From Actinokineospora inagensis DSM 44258 (GTDB taxonomy: Bacteria; Actinomycetota; Actinomycetes; Mycobacteriales; Pseudonocardiaceae), in assembly GCF_000482865.1 (NCBI RefSeq), contig NZ_KI519517.1, positions 126,548-190,547 of the forward strand: a stretch of 64,000 bases of DNA, read 5' to 3'. Positions within the stretch are counted from its first letter, which is position 1. Every line of letters starts with the position of its first letter. The position numbers and the translations under genes were made by a program. A model generated the notes under the pieces. It made no database searches. It worked only from the letters and a program-made list of their open reading frames with translations, and was not told the origin of the DNA. This document shows positions 55,501-62,765 of the stretch, in pieces.

Positions 55501-56100
55501 CAGCGCGAGGTGTCCTCGACCATCGCCCAGGTCCGCGCCGCGGGTGGGCAGGTCGACTACCGGCAGATCGACGTGCGCGACGCCACCGCCGTCCGCCAGC
55601 TCGTGAAGGACGTGCACGCCCGGCACGGCAGGCTCGACGGCGTCATCTACGCCTCCGGTGTCCTCGACGACCGGCTGATGCTGGAGAAGGGCGACGACTC
55701 CTTCCACCGGGTGTTCTCCACCAAGGTCGACGGCGCCCGCGCCCTGCTCGACGGGCTCGCCGAGGCCGGTGTGCGGCCCGGCTTCACCACCCTGTTCGGC
55801 AGCGTCTCGGCCGTGTTCGGCAACCGCGGCCAGGTCGACTACGCGGCGGGCAACGACGCCCTGGAGACCCTGGGCAACGCCTTCGGCGACCGCACCGGCT
55901 GCCGGGTGGTCACCATCCACTGGGGACCGTGGGCGCCGACCGGTGAGCACGGCGGCATGGTGTCCGAGGAGCTGGCCCGCGACCTGGACCGGCGCGGCAT
56001 CGGCCTCATCGACCCGGACGCGGGCACCGAGTGCCTGCTGCGCGAGCTGGCGCACGGCGAGGCGGACACCCGCGCGGTCGTCTACACGGCGTGGGTGTGA
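49516..56100 (+). CDS. Iterative type I PKS: NMO/PfaD-like barrel x2 - KS - AT - ACP - KR
   Basis: 2194 residues from ATG 49516. Residues ~8-250 are a reduced copy of a nitronate-monooxygenase-type barrel (LAPFDLPDPRLAAAVSRGGG). Residues ~260-615 are a full copy with GPMTRVSDLPGFAEAVSEQG and the FMN motif GSECGGHIGP, like PfaD-type enoyl reductases. KS (~618-1070) has Cys808 in DAACGSSLA, then EAHGTGTVVGD and GHTKCAAG. AT (~1157-1500) has Ser1248 in GGHSYGE. A single ACP carries Ser1671 in DLSIDSIKRTEI, the DSIKR form found in PUFA-type synthases. The C-terminal KR (~1915-2194) has GGARGITA and VDYAAGND. It would extend and reduce an acyl chain on its own ACP, with the fused barrel as enoyl reductase. 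The next gene starts within its stop codon. Confidence 0.9.
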   Translation: MSHAQVGARWRVLGLAPFDLPDPRLAAAVSRGGGLGVLDLGVDAVAQLTLVAGLADRIGVRVRAGCPLGPADLPDRVEVVLLGPDAPWSVREAAAHKPVLVEVTGADQATAALADGAHGVVAVGTESAGPVGDLSAFVLLQRLLRLDVPVWVRGGIGPHTALGAVAAGAAGVVLDSQLGLFGESDLSPELRRRLAAADGSETEVRDGRRYLRGTDLPLGEDAHLAATLAGRYDSAEALVRALTRDLATAGVGVDPRAQGAPVRATLGVEHAVFQGPMTRVSDLPGFAEAVSEQGAMPFIAVALAGGKRTEEMLRATAELLGDRPWGAGILGFVSEDLRAAQLAAIRSVRPRSVLVAGGTPAQAAALEAEGITAYLHVPSPTLLGQYLDQGARRFVFEGSECGGHIGPRSSFSLWEAQLGVLAARRDVAGVEIVFAGGVHDDVSAAAVAAMAEPAARRGVGVAVLMGTAYLFTEEAVRHGAITGRYQREVVAADRTVTVRTAPGHETRCLPSPFVDHFEAVAADLTARNVPSRDRWQELEELNVGRLRIASKGLRREGDRLVPVDEVGQVAEGMYMVGQVTVLREDLTDIATLHRAVTDDAAALLRSRQAPEPAKARVQEPCDVAIVGMACVFPGSDDLASFWSGVLRGRDEVTEVPPDRWDADTYYRDGGGEPGTTPSKWGGFLPAIPFDPMSFGIPPASMGAIDPAQLLSLEIARRALADAGYLDRPFDRERASVIFGAEAGGDLTNATVLRALLPSWLGELPEEFNDLLPRLTEDSFPGTLTNVISGRIANRLDLGGANYTVDAACGSSLAALDLACRELTHGGSDLVLCGAVDMHNGINDYLMFTSAGALSPTGRCRPFDRDGDGIALGEGVACVVLKRLADAERDGDRVYAVVKGVGTASDGRSLGLTAPRPEGQRRALDRAYEIAGVSPTTVGLIEAHGTGTVVGDGTELTTLTGFFSDAGAEPASCALGSVKSQIGHTKCAAGLAGLIKTALSLWFGVIPPTLNLTEPVATWDRRTSPFTFSTRPRPWLTPRDKRVAGVSAFGFGGTNFHAVLTTGPGAPLDRHALRDWDAELFLLHSTEAVQDLLALTIGEELPLAELAVRVAGWPTKGPVAHAVVARDHTELAGALRSALDGRRDRALFSAEPQADPGKIAFLFPGQGSQRTGMLADLFVAFPDLRAHLDSPAAALAFPPTAFDSDAEAEQDAALRDTRAAQPALGIAGSAVADLLNRVGVRPDLLGGHSYGELVALSVAGSFDRDTLLRLSVRRAEAIMTAAADDPGAMAAVRAPADTVALLLDEWDLADDVVLANHNAPEQIVLSGPTAPLTDAVERLRAEGLSAKQIPVACAFHSSVVAPAAELFATALAAEDVRPPALPVYANRTAAAYESTSDVRAELAEQVANPVRFVEQVRAMYDAGARTFVEVGPGSVLTGLVGAILGDTPHTAIACDPGAAGLRGFLTALARLAAAGVAIDTDWLVRGRARQSAPPAPWTVDGQLVRRADGGIPRGALVPARRITRSPMSSDSPSTENGFHSERDERDSVVAAFLRTNREMVTAQRDVLLGYLGHSAGAVFAAPAAPVLVAAPVAQAPVVQAVPTESVAAPVATAVPTLVEEPVTAPEPAEEPGGLRPEDVLAAVVEVISARTGYPPEMIDGDLDLEADLSIDSIKRTEIAGTLIAKLGVSAEGTVHDELHRRRSAQAMAFWLEERLGIAEEAAPDTARAIVGVRPRRFLPCSVPAAAVGATPDLAGRKVHLRHDQARAEHAAAVAAMVTGHGATTVESGNDTLIVLTPLTPADEPVAPQVFSALRDAVGAGVSTLLVVSPHDNGQAPLHAVGLRGMVRSVHVEHPTLSVRLVEVDSGTDPATLADVLAVELADRSDLSVVRHTGADRVSFEVVDAELAAADLGSLGLDRDSVVLVLGGARGITARCSAALAAAAGCHLELAGRTPWPPESALPPELTNADENALRAALAAEGRPLPEVERAVRQIITQREVSSTIAQVRAAGGQVDYRQIDVRDATAVRQLVKDVHARHGRLDGVIYASGVLDDRLMLEKGDDSFHRVFSTKVDGARALLDGLAEAGVRPGFTTLFGSVSAVFGNRGQVDYAAGNDALETLGNAFGDRTGCRVVTIHWGPWAPTGEHGGMVSEELARDLDRRGIGLIDPDAGTECLLRELAHGEADTRAVVYTAWV

Positions 56101-59100
56101 GCCAGGTGTCCAGACCACCGCAGGCGCGGGAACCGGTGGCGATCGTCGGGATGGCGGTGATGCTGCCCGGCGCGCCGGACCTGGAGACCTACTGGCACAA
56201 CCTGCGCGCCGGGGTGGACGCCATCACCGACGTCCCCGCCGACCGCAGGGACCCGCACTTCCACGCGGGAGTCGCGGACCCCACCAAGCCGGTCCCGCCG
56301 GACCGCACCTACTGCCACCGCGGCGGGTTCCTGGCGCCGTTCGACATCGACGCCGCCGGGCTGGGCATCATGCCCAACTCGGTGGACACCATCGAACCGG
56401 ACCAACTGCTCTCGCTGCGGGTCGCGTCGATGGCGGTCGCCGACGCGGGCGGGCTGTCCACGCTCGGCGACCCGACGAGGATCGGCGTGATCCTCGGCCG
56501 CGGCGGCTACATCGGTCCGCGCATGGTCGGCCTGGAGCAGCGGGTCCGCACCGTCCGCACGGTGATGCGGGTGCTGGCCGAGCTGAACCCCGGCATGAGC
56601 CCCGAGGAGTCGGAGCGGGTGCGGTCGGCGCTGCTCGACCCGTTCGGTCCGGCGCAGCCCGAGGCGGCGATCAACCTGGTGCCGAACCTGGCCGCGTCCC
56701 GGGTCGCCAACCGGCTGGACCTGCGCGGTCCCGCCTACACGGTGGACGCGGCGTGCGCGTCGTCGCTGCTCGCGGTGGACCAGGCGGTCGGCGAGCTCGA
56801 CTCCGGCCGCTGCGACGCCGTCCTCGCCGGCGGGGTCTACCACGGCCACGACGACACCTTCTGGGCCGTGTTCAGCCAGTTGCGGGCGCTGTCGCCGACG
56901 CAGGGCAGCAGGCCGCTGTCCCGCGACGCCGACGGGCTGCTCATCGGTGAGGGCGCCGGTTTCGTGGTGCTGCGCAGGCTCTCCGACGCGCACCGCGACG
57001 GCGACCGGGTCTACGCGGTGATCCGCGGGGTCGGGTCGGCCAGCGACGGCCGCACGCAGAGCCTGTTCAACCCGGACACCGCGGGCCAGCAGGCCGCGCT
57101 GCGCCGGGCCTGGTCGGCGGCCGGGCTGGACCCGGCCGCGCCGGACTCGGTCGGCATGGTGGAGGCGCACAGCACGGCGACGCCGGTGGGTGACGCGTCC
57201 GAGTTGACCGCGCTGGCCGAGGTGTTCGGTGCCCCGCCCGGCTCGTCGGCGGTGATCGGGTCGGTCAAGTCGATGATCGGGCACACGATGCCTGCCGCCG
57301 GGGTCGCCGGTCTGGTCAAGGCCGCTTTGGCGGTGTACCACGGGGTTCTGCTGCCGACGCTGCACTGCTCGGAGCCCAACCCGCTGCTGGCCAAGACCCG
57401 GTTCCGGGTGCTCGACGAGCCCCGCCCGTGGGAGGGCGCGGGTCCGCGTCGGGCCGCGGTCAACGCGTTCGGGTTCGGCGGGATCAACGCGCACGTCGTG
57501 ATCGAGCAGGACGTCACACCGGCGTCGTCGGGCGCGGTGAGTGTCGACGAGCCGGAACGGGTGCTGCGCCTGGCGGCGGACGATCCGACCGAGTTGTCCC
57601 GACTGCTCGACGCGCACGCCGACAACCCCACCGGGGAACCGGTCGGCACGGGTCGGTACCGGCTGGGCATCGTCGGTCCCAACGCGAAGCGGCTCTCGGT
57701 GGCCCGCCGCGTGCTGGCCAGAGCGGGGCAGCCCGGGTGGAAGTGGTCCTCCGGTGACGTGTGGTTCACCGGCGAGCCGCTGCTGCACGAGTCGGGCGCC
57801 AAGACCGCGTTCGTGTTCCCCGGCTTGGAGGCCGAGTTCGCGCCGCGGGTCGAGGACGTGGCCGCGCTGCTCGGCGAGACACCGCCCACCATCGGCACCG
57901 AGACCGTGCCGGAGCACGTCGCGGCGGTCGCCGATGTCGGCATGCTGCTGCACCGCGCCCTGGGCCGGATGGGAGTGCGTCCGGACGGCTTCGCCGGGCA
58001 CAGCATCGGCGAGTGGACCGCGGCCGTGCTCGCGGGCATGTTCACCGGCGACCGCCCGGGGATCGGGCTCGACGGGTTCCCGATGCCCGAGGTCGACTAC
58101 CTCGCCCTGGGCTGCTCGGTCGAAGAGGCCGCAGCGGGCATCGTCGGCGAGTCGGATGTTGTTGTCTCCCATGACAACGCGCCGAGGCAGACCGTCGTGT
58201 GTGGACCTCCGGCGGCGGTCGAGCGGCTGGGGGTCAAGTTCCGGGCCGCCGGGGTGTTCGCCCGGTCGCTGCCGTTCCAGACCGGGTTCCACACCCCGAT
58301 GATGCGGCCGTTCGTCGAGACCTACCTGAGCGCGATGGACGCGACCGGGGTGCGGCCGGGCACCGTCCCGATGTGGTCGGCCACCACCGCCGACCGGTAC
58401 CCCGCCGACGTCGCCGCGCTGCGCAGGCTCTCCGCCGACCACCTGCTGCTCCCGGTCCGCTTCCGCGAGCTGGTCGACCGGATGTACGCCGAGGGCTACC
58501 GGGTGTTCCTGCACATGGGCCCCGGTCAGCTCGGCTCGTTCGTGGCCGACACCCTGGCCGACCGGCCGCACCTGGTGATCAACGCCGCCTCCGGGCTGCG
58601 CACCGGCCTTGCCCAGTTGCGCCGGTTGGGTACGGCGCTGTGGGTCGATGGCGGGGAGCCCGACCTCGGGGCACTGGACCGCCGGACCCGGGAACCAGGT
58701 AAGTCCGAAGTGGACAAACCGGTGCGGCCGGGCATCACGGTTCGGGTCACCACGCCGACGCTCGCGGTCCAGGCGGTGCGCGGGCTGCTCGACCGGCGGG
58801 TCCCGCTCGGCGCGCGGCCGGACCTGCCCGCCGACCTGCCGGAGACCGTCGCCGCTGAACTGGCCGCCCTGCTCGCCGAGACCGACGACACGGTCCGCTC
58901 GGTGGTGGCCGCCGTCGCCGAGAGGCCGAAGCGGTCCAACGGACACCGGGCGCACACCCCGGCCCCGCGGGTCGTGCCGTCCCCGCCGTCTGGCGCGGTG
59001 ATCACCAAGGCGCCGACCGCCCCGGCCACGGTGCGGACCAGCGTGTTGCGGATCTCCGTCGAGACCATGCCGTACCTGCGTGGGCACCGGTTCTTCCGGC

Positions 59101-60212
59101 AGCGCGCGGACTGGCCGGACGAGACCGACTACCGCCCGGTGGTGCCCGCGACGACGTTGGTGGAGTGGGCGCAGCGGGCGGCGGAGCAGGCGTGGCCCGG
59201 CGAGGTCGCGGTGGCCGTGCGGGACATCCGGTTCACCCGGTGGGTGATCGCCGCCCCCGCGCAGGACATGGAGATCCGGGTCGACCGGCCGGTGCCCGGC
59301 GGGCCAGTAATTGTCCACATGGGACAGTCAGCGGTGATGGCGGTCGACCTGGCGGCGGACTACCCGCCCGCCCCGGCGCCCCGCCCGCACCCCGGCCCGC
59401 TCGACGGCCCGGTGCTGACGCACAAGGAGATCTACGGCGAGCGGCAGATGTTCCACGGCCCGCAGTACCAGGGGCTGACCGAGGTCACCGCGCACGTCGG
59501 CGACCAGCTCTGCTGCCAGGTCGCCGTGCTGCCCGCGCCGGGTTCGGTGCTCGACAACGTCGGCCAGGCGCTGGGCTGCTGGCTGCAGGTGAAGGCGGAG
59601 CGCCGGATACTCGCCTTCCCGGTGCGGGTCGACTCGATCACCTTCCACGGCCCGCCGCCGCCGATGGGGGTGCGGGTCGACTGCGTCGCCGACGCGCGGC
59701 TGCCCGACGACTCGGCGGTGGAGATGGACGCCGAGGTGACCTACCACGGCAAGGTCTGGGCCAGGATCACCGGCTGGCACGACATCCGGCTGGACTGCGA
59801 CCAGGCCGACCACGGCGTGTACGCCTTCCCCCGGGACAACTCGCTGTCCACGCCGCTGGCCGACGGCTGGTGGCGGGCGGTGGACCGGTGGACGACGCTG
59901 GCCTCGCGCGACGTGTTCGTCGGGGTCTACCTGAACGCGCCCGAACGGGCGGAGTACGCGGCGGTCCCGCCGCGCGAGCAGCGCGGATGGCTGCTCGGGC
60001 GGGTGGCCGCCAAGGACGCCGTGCGCGGCTGGCTGGCCGAGCACGGCGGGGAGCGGGCCTTCCCCGCGGAAATCCTGGTGACCGGGGACGGCGACCGTCT
60101 CCGGGTGCGCGGACACCACGGCCGGTCGCTGCCCGGGTTGCGGGTCATCCTCGCGCCCGGCGGCCCGACCGCCGTGTCCGCCCGAGTGGAGAGGACCACC
60201 GGAGATGGCTGA
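56097..60212 (+). CDS. Iterative PKS subunit: KS - AT - DH - PPTase-like
   Basis: 1371 residues from GTG 56097, overlapping the first PKS stop by 4 bases (GTGA). KS (~10-471): Cys220 in DAACASSLL, His in EAHSTATPVGD (EAHGTGTPVGD in most KSs) and GHTMPAAG. AT-like (~569-850): FVFPGLEAEF replaces the usual FPGQGxQ, but the nucleophile Ser636 in AGHSIGE and the late TGFHTP are intact. DH (~990-1245): His997 in YLRGHRFFRQ followed by PVVPATTLVEW, like DHs of PUFA and enediyne synthases. C-terminus (~1255-1371): GRVAAKDAVRGWL resembles the Lys-Glu/Asp motif of phosphopantetheinyl transferases. It provides condensation and dehydration to its partner and may activate the locus ACPs itself. Confidence 0.87.
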   Translation: MSQVSRPPQAREPVAIVGMAVMLPGAPDLETYWHNLRAGVDAITDVPADRRDPHFHAGVADPTKPVPPDRTYCHRGGFLAPFDIDAAGLGIMPNSVDTIEPDQLLSLRVASMAVADAGGLSTLGDPTRIGVILGRGGYIGPRMVGLEQRVRTVRTVMRVLAELNPGMSPEESERVRSALLDPFGPAQPEAAINLVPNLAASRVANRLDLRGPAYTVDAACASSLLAVDQAVGELDSGRCDAVLAGGVYHGHDDTFWAVFSQLRALSPTQGSRPLSRDADGLLIGEGAGFVVLRRLSDAHRDGDRVYAVIRGVGSASDGRTQSLFNPDTAGQQAALRRAWSAAGLDPAAPDSVGMVEAHSTATPVGDASELTALAEVFGAPPGSSAVIGSVKSMIGHTMPAAGVAGLVKAALAVYHGVLLPTLHCSEPNPLLAKTRFRVLDEPRPWEGAGPRRAAVNAFGFGGINAHVVIEQDVTPASSGAVSVDEPERVLRLAADDPTELSRLLDAHADNPTGEPVGTGRYRLGIVGPNAKRLSVARRVLARAGQPGWKWSSGDVWFTGEPLLHESGAKTAFVFPGLEAEFAPRVEDVAALLGETPPTIGTETVPEHVAAVADVGMLLHRALGRMGVRPDGFAGHSIGEWTAAVLAGMFTGDRPGIGLDGFPMPEVDYLALGCSVEEAAAGIVGESDVVVSHDNAPRQTVVCGPPAAVERLGVKFRAAGVFARSLPFQTGFHTPMMRPFVETYLSAMDATGVRPGTVPMWSATTADRYPADVAALRRLSADHLLLPVRFRELVDRMYAEGYRVFLHMGPGQLGSFVADTLADRPHLVINAASGLRTGLAQLRRLGTALWVDGGEPDLGALDRRTREPGKSEVDKPVRPGITVRVTTPTLAVQAVRGLLDRRVPLGARPDLPADLPETVAAELAALLAETDDTVRSVVAAVAERPKRSNGHRAHTPAPRVVPSPPSGAVITKAPTAPATVRTSVLRISVETMPYLRGHRFFRQRADWPDETDYRPVVPATTLVEWAQRAAEQAWPGEVAVAVRDIRFTRWVIAAPAQDMEIRVDRPVPGGPVIVHMGQSAVMAVDLAADYPPAPAPRPHPGPLDGPVLTHKEIYGERQMFHGPQYQGLTEVTAHVGDQLCCQVAVLPAPGSVLDNVGQALGCWLQVKAERRILAFPVRVDSITFHGPPPPMGVRVDCVADARLPDDSAVEMDAEVTYHGKVWARITGWHDIRLDCDQADHGVYAFPRDNSLSTPLADGWWRAVDRWTTLASRDVFVGVYLNAPERAEYAAVPPREQRGWLLGRVAAKDAVRGWLAEHGGERAFPAEILVTGDGDRLRVRGHHGRSLPGLRVILAPGGPTAVSARVERTTGDG

Positions 60213-60513
60213 AACGACCACCGTGTTCGACGCGGTCGTCGAGTTGATCGGCGGACTGGTCGGCGACGATCTGGACATCCTCGGGGTCGAGGTGCGCCAC
60301 GACACGGCCTTCCACGAGGACCTCGGCCTGGAGAGCATCGACCTGGTCACCCTGGCGGGCCTGCTCACCGAGCGCTTCGGCCCCCGGGTCAACCTCGCCG
60401 AACACCTGGCCGAGTTCGACCTGGACGACGTGATCGGCCTGACCGTCGGCCAGATCGCCGACTACGTCGCGGCCTGCCTGCGCGACTCGGACGGCCTGCC
60501 CGAGGGGGGATGA
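60205..60513 (+). CDS. Discrete acyl carrier protein
   Basis: 102 residues from ATG 60205, overlapping the PKS end by 8 bases. Ser44 in EDLGLESIDLVTL is the phosphopantetheine site, and the four-helix ACP pattern (FDAVVELIGGLVGD..., LTVGQIADYVAACL) is clear. It lacks the DSIKR form of the ACP inside the first PKS, so it is a second, different carrier: perhaps for loading the starter or handing the finished chain to the hydrolase. Confidence 0.88.
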   Translation: MAETTTVFDAVVELIGGLVGDDLDILGVEVRHDTAFHEDLGLESIDLVTLAGLLTERFGPRVNLAEHLAEFDLDDVIGLTVGQIADYVAACLRDSDGLPEGG

Positions 60514-60828
60514 GGTGCCGGAACCGAAGGTCAACGGTCCGCGTACCGACTACCGGTGGCGGTCCGGCACCCGAAACCCGTCCGGGGCGGTACCGGGTGC
60601 CGACGGCCGAGCGAGGTCCGCGGCCGCGCACCGGTGGCCCGGCTTCGTTGTCCGCGCCTGCCACCACTCGGCGAACCACGGGCGTTGCCCGCTTGGCCGC
60701 CCCGCGCCCGGAGGAGACATGCCTGGAATCGAAGGTGGCAGCCGCATACCGGTGGCTGGGTGCCGTCCTGTTGCCTGGAACCGTGCGCGCTGTTCGCTCG
60801 GTCGCGCCGGGTGTGGAGGAGGGGTGGC
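60514..60828 (+). repeat. Degenerate duplications of the hydrolase gene start
   Basis: The 315-base gap before the hydrolase holds two decayed copies of its 5' end. At 60515 a GTG start gives MPEPKVNGPRTDYR, against MPELKVNGLRTNYQ in the hydrolase. At 60719 GGAGGAGAC-ATG is followed by DNA (ATGCCTGGAATCGAAGGT...) that aligns with the hydrolase start and its leader (GGAGGAGGGGTGGC-ATGCCTGAGCTGAAGGT). Both lose the frame or the similarity after roughly 50-90 bases. These copies carry start codons, and the second also a ribosome site, so they could be translated briefly as leader peptides. Confidence 0.65.
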
Positions 60829-61611
60829 ATGCCTGAGCTGAAGGTCAATGGGCTGCGCACGAACTACCAGGTGCTCCCCGGGACGGGCAGTCCGTCCGAG
60901 ACGGTGGTGTTCATCCACGGTATGGGCACCGACAGCCTGGCCAGCTTCTACCTGACGCTGGCGCCGCCGGTGGCGGCGGCTGGGATCGACGTGATCAGTT
61001 ATGACCTGCGTGGGCACGGCAAGTCCGAGCGCCCGGTGAGCGGGTACACGCTGGCCGATTTCGTCGCGGACCTGGACGAGTTGTTGCGGTCGCTGGTCGG
61101 TGACCGGCCCGCGCACCTGGTGGGCAACAGCTTCGGCGGCACGATCGCGTACGCCTTCGCCGCCACCCACCCGGACCGGGTCCGGTCGGTGGTGTCGATC
61201 GAGTCCGAGCCGCCGACGGAGTTCTGGGCGGCGAAGATGACCGGCATCCTGGCGGCCACCACCGAGATGCTCGGCGTGGAGGAGAACTACGAGTGGATCG
61301 AGGCGACCTTCGGCGCGCACCACCGGCGGCTGGCCCGGTTGGCGGCCAAGCGGTTCACCTCGACCACGATGGCCGAGGAGGTGCCGACCGGGACGATGAT
61401 GACCATGGACGACGTGGCCGCCATCGAGGTGCCGGTGCTGTCCATCCTGGGCCGGTTCGGCTACCAGTCCGACGACCTGGACGCGTTGACCTCGCTGATG
61501 CCGCGCGGTGAGCTGTTCGTCTTCGACGACCAGGGCCACTCGGTGTTGGTCGAGCAGCACCGGGCGGTGCGCGGGCTGCTGGTCGACTGGGTTCGGAGGC
61601 ACAGCGGATGA
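60829..61611 (+). CDS. Alpha/beta hydrolase (stand-alone thioesterase candidate)
   Basis: 260 residues from ATG 60829 with GGAGGAGG upstream. Oxyanion motif FIHGMGTD, nucleophile Ser101 in VGNSFGGT, RGHGKSERP after strand 4, and His237 in DDQGHSVLVEQ complete the fold. The PKSs lack a thioesterase domain, so this enzyme is a reasonable candidate for chain release or for hydrolysis of a glycosylated or esterified intermediate. It overlaps the glycosyltransferase gene by 4 bases. Confidence 0.88.
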   Translation: MPELKVNGLRTNYQVLPGTGSPSETVVFIHGMGTDSLASFYLTLAPPVAAAGIDVISYDLRGHGKSERPVSGYTLADFVADLDELLRSLVGDRPAHLVGNSFGGTIAYAFAATHPDRVRSVVSIESEPPTEFWAAKMTGILAATTEMLGVEENYEWIEATFGAHHRRLARLAAKRFTSTTMAEEVPTGTMMTMDDVAAIEVPVLSILGRFGYQSDDLDALTSLMPRGELFVFDDQGHSVLVEQHRAVRGLLVDWVRRHSG

Positions 61612-62765
61612 GCAGGCTGCTGTTCGTCGTCCCGCCGCTGGCGGGCCACGTCAACCCCCTGGTTGGCGTGGCCGCCGCGGCCGTCGCCCGCGGCCACGAG
61701 GTGGCCTGGGTCGGCCCGTGCCCGGTGGTGCGGGACCTGGTCGGGGAGCGGGTGTACCCGGCCGGGTCCTATGTGGAGCGTCGGCCCGCCGGGCTGCGCG
61801 CGTTCGCCGCGCTGCGGTTCCTGTGGGCGGAGTTCCTGGTGCCGCTGGCCGACGCCATGGTGCCCGGGGTGCTGGCCGCGGTGGCGGACTTTGACCCGGA
61901 CCTGCTGGTGGTCGACCAGCAGGCGTTCGCCGGGGCGCTGGTCGCCGAGCGGCTGGGGCTGCCCTGGGTCACCTCGGCCAGCACCTCCACCGAGCTGGCC
62001 GACCCGCTGGGGTCGATGCCGCGCATCGCCGAGTGGGTGCGCGACCAGCAGCGCGGCCTGCGCGACCGGCACGGCGTGCCCGGCGACGACGACCTGCGGT
62101 TCTCGCCGCACTCGGTCGTCGTGTTCAGCACCGCCGAGCTCGCCGGTGACCCGATGGTGTCGGTGGCGGGCCCACACTACGTCGGCCCGTCGCTGGCCCG
62201 GCGCAGGCCGGTGGAGTTCCCGTGGGCCCGGCTGCGGCCGGGCGCCCGGCTGGTGCTGGTCACCCTGGGCACCACGAACTCCGAGGCGGGCGGCCGGTTC
62301 CTGGCCGAGTGCGCGCTGGCGCTCGCCGAGCTGCGGGACCGGGACCTGCAGGGCGTCGTGATCGACCCGGGCGGCTTCCTCGCCCCGGCCGGGGACGTGG
62401 TCGTGGTCCCGTCGGCGCCGCTGCTGGACCTGATCCCGCGCGCGGCCGCGGTGGTCTGCCACGGCGGGCACAACACCGTGTGCGAGACCCTGGCGCACGG
62501 TGTCCCGCTGGTCGTCGCGCCGATCCGGGACGACCAGCCGGTGGTGGCCGACCAGGTCGTCGCGTCCGGTTCCGGTGTGCGGCTGCGGTTCGACCACGCC
62601 CGCGCACCGGACATCGCCAAAGCGGTGCGCGCGGTCACCGCCGAACCGGGTTACGTCGAGGCGGCCTGCCGGGTGCGGGCGTCGTTCGACCGGGCGGGTG
62701 GCGCCCAGGCCGTGGTGTCCCGGGTGGAGGACCTAGTGCTCAGCTCGCGGATCGCGCGCAGGTAG
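61608..62765 (+). CDS. GT-B glycosyltransferase (MGT/UGT-like)
   Basis: 385 residues from ATG 61608 (ATGA overlap with the hydrolase). N-terminal acceptor half: LLFVVPPLAGHVNPLVGVAA with the catalytic His. C-terminal donor half: LVLVTLGTTNSEAGG and the nucleotide-sugar motif CHGGHNTVCETLAHGVP, followed by DDQP. This is the macrolide/UDP-glycosyltransferase family (GT1), which transfers a sugar to a lipophilic hydroxyl or acid. As last gene of the PKS operon it most likely glycosylates the product to a glycolipid or glycosylated polyketide. No sugar-nucleotide genes are in view, so a common donor such as UDP-glucose is likely. Confidence 0.9.
   Translation: MSRLLFVVPPLAGHVNPLVGVAAAAVARGHEVAWVGPCPVVRDLVGERVYPAGSYVERRPAGLRAFAALRFLWAEFLVPLADAMVPGVLAAVADFDPDLLVVDQQAFAGALVAERLGLPWVTSASTSTELADPLGSMPRIAEWVRDQQRGLRDRHGVPGDDDLRFSPHSVVVFSTAELAGDPMVSVAGPHYVGPSLARRRPVEFPWARLRPGARLVLVTLGTTNSEAGGRFLAECALALAELRDRDLQGVVIDPGGFLAPAGDVVVVPSAPLLDLIPRAAAVVCHGGHNTVCETLAHGVPLVVAPIRDDQPVVADQVVASGSGVRLRFDHARAPDIAKAVRAVTAEPGYVEAACRVRASFDRAGGAQAVVSRVEDLVLSSRIARR

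Noticed and set aside
56082-59318. 1078-codon minus-strand frame over the second PKS gene
   Set aside because: Antisense shadow of the KS-AT region, composition only.
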